Positions 9,601-18,340 are shown, numbered from the stretch's first letter. The stretch is 60,863 nt of DNA from Lentisphaerota bacterium (GCA_015061725.1 SUVX01000015.1:1-60863); one strand, 5' to 3'. Numbers and translations are program-made. Notes: generated by a model not told the origin, from the sequence alone.

Positions 9601-10344
9601 TTACTTAAAAAAATCCAACGACTGAGCATTTATCTTAACATCTCCGCAGGAAAACAGCTTTTGTTCGCCGTCCGTCTCAAAAATCATCGCTCCGTCAGGG
9701 GAAACATCACGGAAAACACCCCGCATACATTTTCCCATCGGGTCAACGACCTCAATTTCGTGTCCGATCAGGCGGTTATATTCCCGCCATTTGGCAAACA
9801 CGTCCTGTGGATACTGTTGACATATAATATAATACCTGTTCACTATTTTTACCAGTCGTTCAATCAAAAAATCTACATTAAAATTCTTTTGAGTCAGAGA
9901 AAAAAGAGAAACAGCAGGTTGTCCGGTGCCGGAAAGCAACTCATCTCCTGAATTGACATTCATGCCGATACCGCAGATGACACAGGCGATTTTCCCCTGT
10001 TCCCAGACTGCCTCTGAGAGCATCCCGGCAAGTTTGAAGTGCCGCACATAGATATCATTGGGCCACTTGAAAAAAGGAGAAATTTCAGGGCACTCATCTT
10101 TCAGCAATTCGATCGCCGCAATGCCCGTGATCGCTCCGGCAAGAAAGGGCTGTTCCAGATTTTTAAAAAGAAAACTTGCCGTAATATCCAGTCCGTCGCC
10201 GGAGTGCCACTTGCGGCCGACACGCCCCCTGCCCGCCGTCTGGCGGTATGCTGAAACGACACTGCCGTCCGCAAGTTCAGCAAAGTGCTGTTTGGCATAA
10301 GTATTTGTGGAATCAACCTCTTCAAGTCTTAAATGTGTATACAT
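9601..10344 (-). CDS. birA: Biotin--protein ligase BirA, without DNA-binding domain
   Basis: Attaches biotin to carboxylase and decarboxylase lysines through biotinyl-AMP. The protein (247 residues) begins directly with the catalytic domain: VDSTNTYAK, the biotin/ATP loop GRGRVGRKWHS, and KWPNDI followed by KLAGML. There is no N-terminal winged helix, so this is a class I ligase that cannot act as the bio repressor. It is placed immediately before oadGAB, whose OadA is an obvious substrate, suggesting co-production of enzyme and modifier. Confidence 0.93.
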   Translation of the reverse strand: MYTHLRLEEVDSTNTYAKQHFAELADGSVVSAYRQTAGRGRVGRKWHSGDGLDITASFLFKNLEQPFLAGAITGIAAIELLKDECPEISPFFKWPNDIYVRHFKLAGMLSEAVWEQGKIACVICGIGMNVNSGDELLSGTGQPAVSLFSLTQKNFNVDFLIERLVKIVNRYYIICQQYPQDVFAKWREYNRLIGHEIEVVDPMGKCMRGVFRDVSPDGAMIFETDGEQKLFSCGDVKINAQSLDFFK

Positions 10345-10386
10345 AAAAAAACCTTTTCTGTTCCCGCAATCCGTATAAAAAAATAA

Positions 10387-10398
10387 GACTTATAAGTC
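10387..10398. promoter_or_regulatory. Palindrome upstream of the birA-oad operon
   Basis: A perfect 12-bp palindrome GACTTATAAGTC is followed by a further half site ATAAGTC (10401-10407). It lies 43 bases before the birA start, in the 96-base gap after the ABC-2 permease. It looks like an operator. Since BirA here has no DNA-binding domain, a separate regulator would be needed. Confidence 0.4.
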
Positions 10399-10440
10399 AT
10401 ATAAGTCCTATTTTCACACGATATGTTTTACAGACAATTT

Positions 10441-11397
10441 TTATCTTGAAGAACCGGCAACTTCACGGTTCTGGAAGATGGCAACCGCCCACAACGAAGC
10501 GATGATGATGTAGAGTACAACATAAAAAGCCGCATCAATGATATAACTGTTGGGAATATGACGGTTGACGGCAACGGCATCCGCAAGCCAGAAGAACTGC
10601 CAGTTGGGAATCACCGCATAGAAGAAGCCGAAAACCGCATTGAGAAGTGCGGAATCCGTCTCACGCTGGAAAAGATAACTTGAAACCAGTCCGAGAAAGA
10701 ACACGACCGTACAGAAACAGAGATTCGGAACAACGTCAAATCTCGTTGCCGCAACAACGGCAATCGTGGACATGGCAAGAACCGCAAAATTGATCAGCAG
10801 CAGCGCCTTTGCCAAATCGCGCATGGCAACCGTCGGATGCGGCTGTGTTGCAATGCAGATAACAGCAAACAGCGGAACCAGTACCGTCACAGCATAAGAG
10901 GCAATTTCAGGGAACGACGAGCCGCGCCAGAAGTTGGCAATCATACCGATCACACAACCCAGAACCAGCACTCCGAGAAAACCGAAATAAAGCGCCATGT
11001 CAAAACGGAACTGATCGGTCGCAATATAAACAGAAGTTATACAGGCACAGTTGCAGAGAAACGCAAACAGCGAAGCGGCGGAGACGATTCCGGCGATTTT
11101 GCCGAGAATGAAACTCCAGCGTTGAACGGGCTTGGACATCAACAGCAGAACTGTTCCGTTACGCATTTCTCTTGCGATGGTGTAACTGGCGCAAAGCACC
11201 GCAACAACCAGGGAGAAAATCAGTCCGGTCGCCATAGAGCTGTCCACCACAAGTTTCATCTGTTCAGAAAAAACGAATATAGCGGCAGACGGATAGTGCC
11301 CGATCAGCACAAGCGCAGAGAGCAGCATCAGAAAGTATACCGGCTCCCGCAGAGACTCGCGAAAAGCATTGACCGCGATTTTAAACAAATTGAACAT
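10441..11397 (-). CDS. ABC-2 type transporter permease
   Basis: Integral membrane protein of 318 residues with six or more hydrophobic segments in the ABC-2 arrangement. The N-terminal FRESLREPVYFLMLL helix is followed after a loop by the family block REMRNGTVLLLMSKPVQRW, and a terminal helix pair ends in FQNREVAGSSR. ABC-2 permeases normally pair with an ATPase, but none is adjacent, so the partner must be elsewhere. It starts 20 bases after the secreted protein gene and is probably cotranscribed with it. Substrate unknown. Confidence 0.82.
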   Translation of the reverse strand: MFNLFKIAVNAFRESLREPVYFLMLLSALVLIGHYPSAAIFVFSEQMKLVVDSSMATGLIFSLVVAVLCASYTIAREMRNGTVLLLMSKPVQRWSFILGKIAGIVSAASLFAFLCNCACITSVYIATDQFRFDMALYFGFLGVLVLGCVIGMIANFWRGSSFPEIASYAVTVLVPLFAVICIATQPHPTVAMRDLAKALLLINFAVLAMSTIAVVAATRFDVVPNLCFCTVVFFLGLVSSYLFQRETDSALLNAVFGFFYAVIPNWQFFWLADAVAVNRHIPNSYIIDAAFYVVLYIIIASLWAVAIFQNREVAGSSR

Positions 11398-11417
11398 GGA
11401 GACACCTCCCTGTCAAC

Positions 11418-12005
11418 TTATTTTGCAGCAGGAGCAGCGTTTTCCGCACCCGGAACCGCATTGGCAGCAGGCTTGCTCTGAGCGGGCAGACTGACAGGAC
11501 GGTAACTGCGGCTGTCTTTGAGCATTTGTTCATTCAGACGCTTGAAGTTGGTGTCAAGATGAGAGAGATTGAGCAGAAAATTGAGTTCTTCAGCAATGCG
11601 CTGCCAGTCGGAACTGTCAATGCGGACAACGGGAATCGCACGGTCCAGCATATCAACATAACGTTTGTTGACAAAACTGTCATTGCCGATGACTACGATG
11701 CGTTTGGGATTGAGAAAACGGATAAAGGCGTTGAGTCTGTGTTCAAGAATCTGACGGGGCGTATTCTTGGCGGGGCAGAAAATGATGCGGTTATCAGTTG
11801 AACCGTTGACGGGCAGCAGGATGTAGGGCGCACGGGATTCAAACTGAATCAATTCCGCCATCAGACGGGGCGTTTTGTAGTTGCTGACCATAATGAGTGT
11901 TTCCGGAACACGTTTGGGTCCGAGATTCGCCCAGGGGGCGGCAGACAGAGTCATTCCGGCAACAGCGGCAAAGACGACAACCAAAGACTTTTTGAGAGAA
12001 AACAT
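11418..12005 (-). CDS. Secreted protein of unknown function
   Basis: 195 residues with a signal peptide (KKSLVVVFAAVAGMTLSAA). The mature part has alternating strands and helices: ETLIMVSNYKTPRLMAELIQF, then RIVVIGNDSFVNKRYVDML, resembling a Rossmann-like or cell-wall-binding-repeat-2-like fold. It ends in an Ala/Pro-rich tail. No catalytic motif is recognised. It precedes the ABC-2 permease by 20 bases, so the two may form one envelope function. The name rests on the signal peptide only. Confidence 0.7.
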   Translation of the reverse strand: MFSLKKSLVVVFAAVAGMTLSAAPWANLGPKRVPETLIMVSNYKTPRLMAELIQFESRAPYILLPVNGSTDNRIIFCPAKNTPRQILEHRLNAFIRFLNPKRIVVIGNDSFVNKRYVDMLDRAIPVVRIDSSDWQRIAEELNFLLNLSHLDTNFKRLNEQMLKDSRSYRPVSLPAQSKPAANAVPGAENAAPAAK

Positions 12006-12033
12006 GATACTACCTCTTTCTTATGTTAAATTT

Positions 12034-12047
12034 TTTGAAATTTCAAA
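12034..12047. promoter_or_regulatory. Palindrome in divergent intergenic region
   Basis: TTTGAAATTTCAAA is a perfect 14-bp palindrome 29 bases upstream of the secreted-protein start, in the A/T-rich 207-base divergent gap. It overlaps a TTGAAA hexamer usable as a minus-strand -35. It is a candidate operator; the A/T-rich context raises the chance of coincidence. Nothing else is seen in the gap. Confidence 0.3.
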
Positions 12048-12212
12048 CAAAAAAATGTACCTTATATAAAATATAACCGCTTTTATCCGTATGGCAAATA
12101 AAAAAACAAAAGAGTTGTCATTTTTTTTCAGAAAGTTACTTGAAGAAAGTCCCGACATGGGGCATTTTATATCAGAAACAAAAAAATGAACTGATATCAA
12201 GACATATTTATA

Positions 12213-13100
12213 ATGAAACTTCTCTTTCCGGAACACAACGAAAACACCCCTGCCCGCAGCGCAGTTCTTTTAAGCGGAACCGGCAGCAATGCCGAAGCCG
12301 TCATCAGATATTGCAGACAAAACAAATGCGCATTCTCTGTTGAAGTGCTGGTAACGGACAATCCTGAAAGCAAAGCCGCTGAATTGTCGCAGATATACGA
12401 TATTCCGCTCATCGAACTGGATATCCGCAAATTCTACGCTGAACACGGCGAAAGCAGTATCAAACTGGATTCTCCCCGCCGTCAGGAATTGCGCGATTTT
12501 TGGAGCAAAGAACTTTTCAACCGTCTTACGACTTATAAGATTGAACTTGTTCTGCTGGCGGGATTTATCCCCCTGACAAGTTTAACGGGCATGCTGCCGT
12601 GTCTTAACGTCCACCCCGGAGATCTCACGGTAACAGATGAGCTGGGCAGAAGAATTTATGCCGGTTTACATTACCGCCCGGTTGAAGATGCCTTTTGCGA
12701 CGGACGCGGATTTGTCCGCAGCAGCGTCATTGTCGCCCAGCCCTACTCCGGAGACGGCACAAAAGAGATGGATTCCGGTCCCGTCATCGGAATATCTGAA
12801 AAGATTTTTATTGATCCGTCACCGGAAACATCCGCAAGTCTGGCAGAAATCCGCCGCAGACGCATTCCCGGGAAACGTCCGGATGACATACTCCGGAAAA
12901 AAGCCGCCGCCTGCATTGAAGAGATGAAAGTCCGCGGAGACCATGTGATTTTTGCTTCCGCCGCAGATGATTTTTCACGCGGAAAATTCGCCTGCGATGA
13001 AAACGGAAATTTGTTTTACAAAGAAAATTCAACTTTCACCGGAATTGCTTCGGTTGAATACACTCCAAACGGAAAAATATTGCTTGAAAGGTCAAGATAA
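12213..13100 (+). CDS. Formyltransferase family protein, PurN-like
   Basis: 295 residues with the formyltransferase fold of GAR transformylase: AVLLSGTGSNAEAVI at the N-terminus, VLVTDNPESKAAELSQ, then the catalytic region LNVHPGDLTV (N-x-HP) and MDSGPVI. It departs from standard PurN (about 190-210 residues): an inserted block FWSKELFNRLTTYKIELVLLAGF, a longer active-site loop with GLHYRPVEDAF, and an extra C-terminal ~60 residues. De novo purine synthesis is possible (purD lies at 35.1 kb) but a different formyl acceptor cannot be excluded. It abuts aroB with no gap. Confidence 0.72.
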   Translation: MKLLFPEHNENTPARSAVLLSGTGSNAEAVIRYCRQNKCAFSVEVLVTDNPESKAAELSQIYDIPLIELDIRKFYAEHGESSIKLDSPRRQELRDFWSKELFNRLTTYKIELVLLAGFIPLTSLTGMLPCLNVHPGDLTVTDELGRRIYAGLHYRPVEDAFCDGRGFVRSSVIVAQPYSGDGTKEMDSGPVIGISEKIFIDPSPETSASLAEIRRRRIPGKRPDDILRKKAAACIEEMKVRGDHVIFASAADDFSRGKFACDENGNLFYKENSTFTGIASVEYTPNGKILLERSR

Positions 13101-14156
13101 ATGAATAAAGTAAGAGTTGAACTCGGTCCCCGCTCCTATGACATTGTAATCGGCAACGGTGCCCTGAAGGAAATAAAAAATGACAAACGCACTCTTGCGG
13201 TCATGGATTCCAACGTAAAAGCACTTCACGAAAAAACAGTTCTGACGGCATTGGGTACGGAGGAGATGTTTTCTTTCCCATCCGGAGAAAGTTCAAAGTC
13301 TCCCGAAACAGCGATAAACATCTGCCGTCATGCCGCGCAGTTGAATTTTGACCGCAAATGCCGCTTCGCCGCCGCAGGAGGCGGTGTCACCGGTGACCTC
13401 ACAGGATTTGCCGCCGCAATCTATATGCGGGGCATTGAATTCATCCAGATACCGACCACACTTCTTGCGGCAGTCGATTCCAGCGTCGGCGGAAAGACCG
13501 GTGCTGATATTCCCGAAGGCAAAAATCTGATCGGCGCATTTCATCAGCCTTCCGCCGTTTATATTGACACAAATTTGCTGATGACACTTCCGCAAGCGGA
13601 ATTGGGCAACGGATTGGCTGAAATTGTCAAAACTGCAGTCATCCTTGATTCTGAACTTTTTGCAAAACTTGAAGAAAATCCTGCTTATCTCAACACAACC
13701 GGAGCATTTCAAACCCGGTATCCGGAAATCATCACCCGCTGCTGTGAACTCAAAGGCATGATTGTTTCTGAAGATGAAAAAGAAGGCGGCAGACGCGCCA
13801 TCCTCAACTACGGACATACTTTCGGACACGCCGTTGAACTTTTAAGCAATTACACCCTGCCCCACGGACAAGCGGTTGCAATCGGCATGGCGGCAGCCGG
13901 CGTTCTTGCCGTTATGCGGGGTATCTGGAAACAAAAAGATCTGGAACGGCAGAACAAACTGCTTGCCGCTCTGAATCTGCCTGTAAAAGTTCCGGCTTTC
14001 TGCAGCACTTCTGATCTGGTTGCCGCCATGCGCCGCGACAAAAAAAATCAGAACGGCGTCATCAGAACAGTTCTCTGTTCCGGTATCGGCTCCGCCCTGC
14101 TCCCTGTTGACACCGATGAAAAAGAGCTTGCCGCCGCCTGGGAGAAAATAAGATGA
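13101..14156 (+). CDS. aroB: 3-dehydroquinate synthase
   Basis: Second step of the shikimate pathway: converts DAHP to 3-dehydroquinate with NAD and a divalent metal. Diagnostic blocks are GGGVTGDLTGFAAAIYMRG, IPTTLLAAVDSSVGGKT, KNLIGAFHQP, and the metal ligands in GLAEIVKTAVI, GHTFGHAVE and LPHGQAVAIG. Length 351 is normal. The ATG immediately follows the TAA of the PurN-like gene, and its end overlaps dprA by 4 bases (ATGA), so the three genes are translationally coupled. Confidence 0.96.
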   Translation: MNKVRVELGPRSYDIVIGNGALKEIKNDKRTLAVMDSNVKALHEKTVLTALGTEEMFSFPSGESSKSPETAINICRHAAQLNFDRKCRFAAAGGGVTGDLTGFAAAIYMRGIEFIQIPTTLLAAVDSSVGGKTGADIPEGKNLIGAFHQPSAVYIDTNLLMTLPQAELGNGLAEIVKTAVILDSELFAKLEENPAYLNTTGAFQTRYPEIITRCCELKGMIVSEDEKEGGRRAILNYGHTFGHAVELLSNYTLPHGQAVAIGMAAAGVLAVMRGIWKQKDLERQNKLLAALNLPVKVPAFCSTSDLVAAMRRDKKNQNGVIRTVLCSGIGSALLPVDTDEKELAAAWEKIR

Positions 14157-15283
14157 ATCAACGGGATGGCTGCATTGCTTTAAATATGATCCCCGGTATC
14201 GGCTATGTCCGTTTCTCCGCCCTTGTTGAATTTTTCGGAAACGCCGGACTCGCTGCCGGAAAATCCGCATCACAATACCGGCAGGTCCCCGGCATCAACG
14301 CCGTCACCGCTGAGAAACTTGCCTCCGCCGACTGGCAGGAACTCTGCGAAAATGAAAAAGCTCTTGCCGACCGCAGCGGTGTCAGGATTTATACACTTTA
14401 TGATGAAGGATATCCGCCTGTCTTGCGAGAACTTCATGATCCGCCGCTTTGTCTCTATGTCCGCGGCAGACTGCCGGAATTCCCGGGCAAAACTCTGGGT
14501 GTCGTCGGCAGCAGAAAAATGTCCCGTTACGGTGAAAATATGACCAGAAGCATCACAACCGATGCCGTCGGCTGCGGTTTTGTGATCATTTCCGGGCTTG
14601 CCTACGGCGTGGATACCATCGCCCACAGAACCACAGTCGAATGCGGCGGAACCACCGTCGCCGTCCTCGGCGGAGGACTGCTCAACGTGCAGCCGCAGGA
14701 AAACATCCCGCTGGCGCAGGATATCGTTGCAAGAGGCGGTGCCATCATCACGGAATTTGCAATGAACTGTCCCGTCAGCCGTACAACTTTCCCCCGCCGC
14801 AACCGTATCATTGCCGCACTCTCCCAAGGCGTTCTTGTTGTAGAAGCCGGAACCCGCAGCGGTGCATTGATTACCGCAAAAGCAGCCGTTGATATCGGAC
14901 GGGATGTCTTTGCCGTTCCCGGGCAGGCGACAAATGAACTTGCCAAAGGCTGTCATCAGCTCATCCGTGAAGGTGCCGTCCTCACCGAAGGTCTTGAAGA
15001 TATTCTTGCCGTCCTTGATGCAGAAAATCAGCCCGATCTCTTTTCTGTGTTTGCCGACTCTGCAGATTCAGGTACAGTACCGTACAACAAAGAATCTGTT
15101 TCCGACCTTGCACCGGAACTTGCCGCTGTATTGAACAATATCTCCTCTTCCGGCACTTCAATCGAAGAACTTTGTGAAGCAACCGGCATGGATACCGCCG
15201 CCCTGATTGCGGCAATCACACAGCTGGAATTCAAATTTCTGATCAAACGCGGAGCTGATATGCTCTATTATCCTGAGAGGTGA
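14153..15283 (+). CDS. dprA: DNA processing protein DprA/Smf
   Basis: Loads RecA onto incoming single-stranded DNA in natural transformation. The 376 residues comprise an N-terminal helix-hairpin-helix/SAM-like part, the Rossmann-like DprA core with GSRKMSRYGE, SGLAYGVDTIAH, VAVLGGGL, the FPRRNRIIAALS signature and EAGTRSGALITA, then a C-terminal winged-helix domain (TSIEELCEATGMDTAALIAAI). Overlaps aroB by 4 bases. No com genes are nearby, so competence is only hinted at; dprA is near universal. Confidence 0.95.
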   Translation: MNQRDGCIALNMIPGIGYVRFSALVEFFGNAGLAAGKSASQYRQVPGINAVTAEKLASADWQELCENEKALADRSGVRIYTLYDEGYPPVLRELHDPPLCLYVRGRLPEFPGKTLGVVGSRKMSRYGENMTRSITTDAVGCGFVIISGLAYGVDTIAHRTTVECGGTTVAVLGGGLLNVQPQENIPLAQDIVARGGAIITEFAMNCPVSRTTFPRRNRIIAALSQGVLVVEAGTRSGALITAKAAVDIGRDVFAVPGQATNELAKGCHQLIREGAVLTEGLEDILAVLDAENQPDLFSVFADSADSGTVPYNKESVSDLAPELAAVLNNISSSGTSIEELCEATGMDTAALIAAITQLEFKFLIKRGADMLYYPER

Positions 15284-15287
15284 AACC

Positions 15288-16058
15288 ATGGCTGACTGCT
15301 GTTCCTCCGGAAAATGTACCGGACACATTCCTCTTGAAAAAGTCCTTGCCGAATGTGACAACCTTTTCAATCAGGAAAAAAAACATGAATTGGGTGAACA
15401 TCTGCGTTTCTGGCGCCGCCGCGCTTCTGAAATGGGCGACAAAAAGAATGAATTGTCCCTTTTAAGTGAAATGATGGGGCATTACAGAATGGTCCGCGAT
15501 GAAGCAAAAGCTCTTGCTTCCGTAAAAGACGGTGTTGCTCTGATTTCAGAGTTGGGAATATCTGATACGGTTTCAGCCGGAACCATTCTGATCAACGCCG
15601 CAACCGCCATGCAGTCCTTCGGATACGCAGAAGAAGCTGCCGTTTATTACAAACAGGCGGAAAGCTGTTACCTCAAAAATCTGCCGCCGCAGGATATCCG
15701 TTTTGCCGCCCTGTACAACAATATGGCTTCTTCATATATCGATCAGGGAAAGTTTGAACAGGCTGAAAAATTTTATCTTCAGGCGGCGGAAATACTCCGG
15801 ACTGCAAATCAACTGATGGATCTTGCCGTCACATTCATCAATCTGGCGCAGCTCTATGACGGTCTTGATCCCGAAGACAGTAAAATTGAGACGTATCTTG
15901 ATCAGGCTCTGGCATGTTTTGAGAACAATGCTGTTCCGCACGACGGCTACTATGCCCACACCTGCAGAAAATGCGCCTCCGCATTCGGATATTTCGGCAG
16001 ATTTGCAGATGAAAAAGAACTTCAGGACAAAGCGGAAAAGTTTTATGCAGGGCATTGA
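15288..16058 (+). CDS. Tetratricopeptide repeat protein paired with DUF4037
   Basis: 256 residues with no signal peptide. After a Cys-rich start (DCCSSGKC) it consists of about five TPR-like helix pairs, clearest in AATAMQSFGYAEEAAVYYKQ, NNMASSYIDQGKFEQAEKFY and NLAQLYDGL. It begins 4 bases after dprA. Its last codons overlap the next gene by 14 bases, and TPR plus DUF4037 is a recurring pairing (sometimes a fusion) in gut bacteria. It is probably the scaffold for its neighbour; the molecular role is unknown. Confidence 0.8.
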   Translation: MADCCSSGKCTGHIPLEKVLAECDNLFNQEKKHELGEHLRFWRRRASEMGDKKNELSLLSEMMGHYRMVRDEAKALASVKDGVALISELGISDTVSAGTILINAATAMQSFGYAEEAAVYYKQAESCYLKNLPPQDIRFAALYNNMASSYIDQGKFEQAEKFYLQAAEILRTANQLMDLAVTFINLAQLYDGLDPEDSKIETYLDQALACFENNAVPHDGYYAHTCRKCASAFGYFGRFADEKELQDKAEKFYAGH

Positions 16059-16968
16059 AGAATCAGAAAAATTTTTTGTTGAACACGGACGGAAATATTT
16101 TGAAGAAAAATTTCCGCATCTGTTCATGCGTCTGGCATTCGGACTTGCCGGACACGGTTCAGAGTGCTTCGGTTTTGACGATGACGTATCCCGTGACCAC
16201 GATTTTTCCAGCGGATTCGCCGTCTGGATTACCGATGAAGATGACGAAAAATACGGATTCCTCCTTGAACGCGCCTACAATAATCTTATTTCAGAACACC
16301 TCTTTTGCTGTTCCGGTAAAAGTTCCATGCTCGGAGAAACAGAAACCGGTATCTGCAAAATAAGTTCCTTTTACAGAAGACACATCGGGCTGCCCCGTGC
16401 GCCTGAAACATGGCAGGAATGGATGCATATCCCCGAATATGCCTTTGCCGAAGCCCTGAACGGGAAAGTCTTTCATGATATTTTCGGAAAATTTTCAGCC
16501 ATCCGCAAAGAAATATCAACCGGCATGCCCGAAGATGTCCGCCTGAAAAAAATTGCCGCACGCCTGGCAGTCATTGCCCAGAGCGGACAATATAATTTTC
16601 AACGCTGCCATCTGCACAACGAACCCGGTGCCGCCGCATTTGCGCTGACGGAATTTGTTCAAAATTCCATTTCGCTTATTTTTCTTCTGAACGGAAAATT
16701 TGCCCCCTACTACAAATGGATGTTCCGCGCAATGAAAACCCTTTCCTGCGGAGGTGAGCTGGCTGCGCCTCTGGAATTTCTGCTGACGGATAATGCACCG
16801 TATCAGGAAAAACAAGCTATGATTGAAGATATCTGCAGTCAGCTCATATTGATTCTCAGCAAGCAGGGACTGTCTGAAATCCGTGCAACTTACCTTGAAG
16901 AACATGCTTTTGACATCATGAAAAAAATCCGGAATCCCCATATCCGGGCCCTCCATATTATGGAATAA
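16045..16968 (+). CDS. DUF4037 protein, nucleotidyltransferase-like
   Basis: 307 residues. The ATG at 16045 is chosen because GGA lies about 9 bases before it and the family's N-terminal helix starts there; upstream sequence belongs to the TPR gene. Near residue 35 is a nucleotidyltransferase-like pattern, GHGSECFGFDDDVSRDHDF (GS...G.DD..S.D.D). The remainder is helical with W/H-rich segments and no membrane helices. DUF4037 proteins have no assigned substrate. The 14-base overlap with the TPR gene indicates coupled translation and perhaps a complex. GNAT or kinase activity is not supported. Confidence 0.8.
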   Translation: MQGIEESEKFFVEHGRKYFEEKFPHLFMRLAFGLAGHGSECFGFDDDVSRDHDFSSGFAVWITDEDDEKYGFLLERAYNNLISEHLFCCSGKSSMLGETETGICKISSFYRRHIGLPRAPETWQEWMHIPEYAFAEALNGKVFHDIFGKFSAIRKEISTGMPEDVRLKKIAARLAVIAQSGQYNFQRCHLHNEPGAAAFALTEFVQNSISLIFLLNGKFAPYYKWMFRAMKTLSCGGELAAPLEFLLTDNAPYQEKQAMIEDICSQLILILSKQGLSEIRATYLEEHAFDIMKKIRNPHIRALHIME

Positions 16969-17020
16969 TCCCATTGGGTTTATGTTTCCCAAAAAAAAGA
17001 GAGAAAAAAACATTTTACCA

Positions 17021-17049
17021 TTTGCAAAATTATACAACCGTGTTATATT
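17021..17049 (+). promoter_or_regulatory. Promoter for the YbjN-like pair
   Basis: TTTGCA (17021-17026), a 17-base spacer and TATATT (17044-17049) lie 57 bases before the first YbjN-like start, in an otherwise A/T-rich gap. Confidence 0.6.
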
Positions 17050-17106
17050 GAACTCCGACAGGCATCAGTGGGGAAATCCGGAAAATGTAAAAAAGGAGGA
17101 GTTATC

Positions 17107-17625
17107 ATGAGTCAAGATTCCGCAAATGAAAATCAGCAGTTCATTGTCGATGAACTTAAAAATTATTTTGATTCCCATGATTGGAACTACGAATACGATG
17201 ACGAAAACAAAGTTTTCTCCGGCGGGATTTCCATTGACGGTCCTCTCGACAGTGTCAAATTCTTTGTATTCGTTCACGAAGATCATGCCGTATGCTATCA
17301 CATTCTGCCTCTTTCCGCAAGCTCCGGGGAACGGCCCTTGCAGGCGGAATTTATCACACGGGTCAATTACGATTTGGCACGTGGAAATTTTGAAATGGAT
17401 TTCAGAGATGGTGAAATCCGTTACAAACACAGAATTTCTCTTGCCGATATCAGAGACAACAGTTTTACGGAAATTTCTTACATGCTCTGCCTCGGCTGCG
17501 GCATGATTGAGCAGTACAGTCCCGGCATTGTCGCCATTTCATTCGGTAAAACCCCCGAAGAAGCATATCTTGAATGTGCCAACAATGATGACGACGATGA
17601 TGACGACAATGACGATAACGATTAA
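17107..17625 (+). CDS. YbjN-domain protein (paralog 1)
   Basis: Acidic protein of 172 residues. The ATG at 17107 follows AAGGAGG at ideal spacing. The body matches the YbjN/type III chaperone-like fold: a short helix (IVDELKNYFDSHDWNYEYDD), a strand-rich middle (VKFFVFVHEDHAVCYHILP), then RVNYDLARGNFEMDFRDGEIRYKHRI. It ends in a run of about 12 Asp/Asn. YbjN proteins are usually small regulators or chaperones with ill-defined targets. The next gene is a clear paralog, so this is a tandem duplication transcribed from one promoter to one terminator. Confidence 0.8.
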   Translation: MSQDSANENQQFIVDELKNYFDSHDWNYEYDDENKVFSGGISIDGPLDSVKFFVFVHEDHAVCYHILPLSASSGERPLQAEFITRVNYDLARGNFEMDFRDGEIRYKHRISLADIRDNSFTEISYMLCLGCGMIEQYSPGIVAISFGKTPEEAYLECANNDDDDDDDNDDND

Positions 17626-17689
17626 TGCAGTTTTCTGCAAAAAAATTATTACGGAACAACAACAAAAACAAAAAAAGTGAGGTGCTGTT

Positions 17690-18172
17690 ATGGATGACAA
17701 ACAATTTCTGATTGACGCTGTCAAAACCTTCTTTGAAGAAGATGACTGGCGCTATACTTTTCATGAAGAAGACGATTGTTTCACCGGCGGAATCAGCCTG
17801 GGCGACGATTGCAAAATCAACTCCGTGAGATTCTTCGTTGCCGTCAACGATGATCGTATCACCTGTTACCATGTCTGCAATATCAATGCACAGAAATCCA
17901 ACTCCAGTGCTGTCGGAGAATTTCTCCACCGCGCCAACTACGGTCTGAACCGTGGAAACTTTGAAATGGATTACAACGATGGTGAAATCCGTTACAAGAA
18001 CCGTATTTCTCTCAGCGATGTTCAGAATGATGCTTTTGATGCCATGCGTTCTCTGATGCTCATCGGAGCCAACATGTTCCAGACCTACGGCGATGGTCTG
18101 CTGGCGGTTGCCTTCGGCTTCAAGACTCCTGAAGAAGCCGTCAAAGAATGCGAAAGCAGTGACGAAGAATAA
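17690..18172 (+). CDS. YbjN-domain protein (paralog 2)
   Basis: 160 residues aligning with the upstream gene over almost the full length; shared blocks include RGNFEMDYNDGEIRYKNRISL against RGNFEMDFRDGEIRYKHRISL, and KTPEEAVKEC against KTPEEAYLEC. It lacks the long Asp/Asn tail, ending in SSDEE. Start has GTGAGG upstream. The 64-base gap between the paralogs has no terminator; a strong one follows this gene. Function unknown. Confidence 0.8.
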   Translation: MDDKQFLIDAVKTFFEEDDWRYTFHEEDDCFTGGISLGDDCKINSVRFFVAVNDDRITCYHVCNINAQKSNSSAVGEFLHRANYGLNRGNFEMDYNDGEIRYKNRISLSDVQNDAFDAMRSLMLIGANMFQTYGDGLLAVAFGFKTPEEAVKECESSDEE

Positions 18173-18190
18173 TTTTCTTCTGTATTACGG

Positions 18191-18227
18191 AAAAAGCATC
18201 CGTTCAAAAAAACGGATGCTTTTTTTT
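18191..18227 (+). terminator. Rho-independent terminator after YbjN pair
   Basis: AAAAAGCATCCGTT pairs with AACGGATGCTTTTT around a short A-rich loop, followed by a run of T. Confidence 0.92.
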
Positions 18228-18270
18228 CGCCGTTTTTCTTCAAGATTCCGGCATGGAACCCGATTTGCCG

Positions 18271-18308
18271 AAAAAAAACTCCGCAGAAAACAATCTGCGG
18301 AGTTTTTT
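18271..18308 (-). terminator. Rho-independent terminator after pckG
   Basis: Inverted repeat AAAAACTCCGCAGA / TCTGCGGAGTTTTT with flanking A and T runs, able to work on both strands. It lies 33 bases beyond the pckG stop, in the convergent gap with the YbjN genes. Confidence 0.9.
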
Positions 18309-18340
18309 GTATGACTTCAAAAAGTCTTATCTAAGACTTC

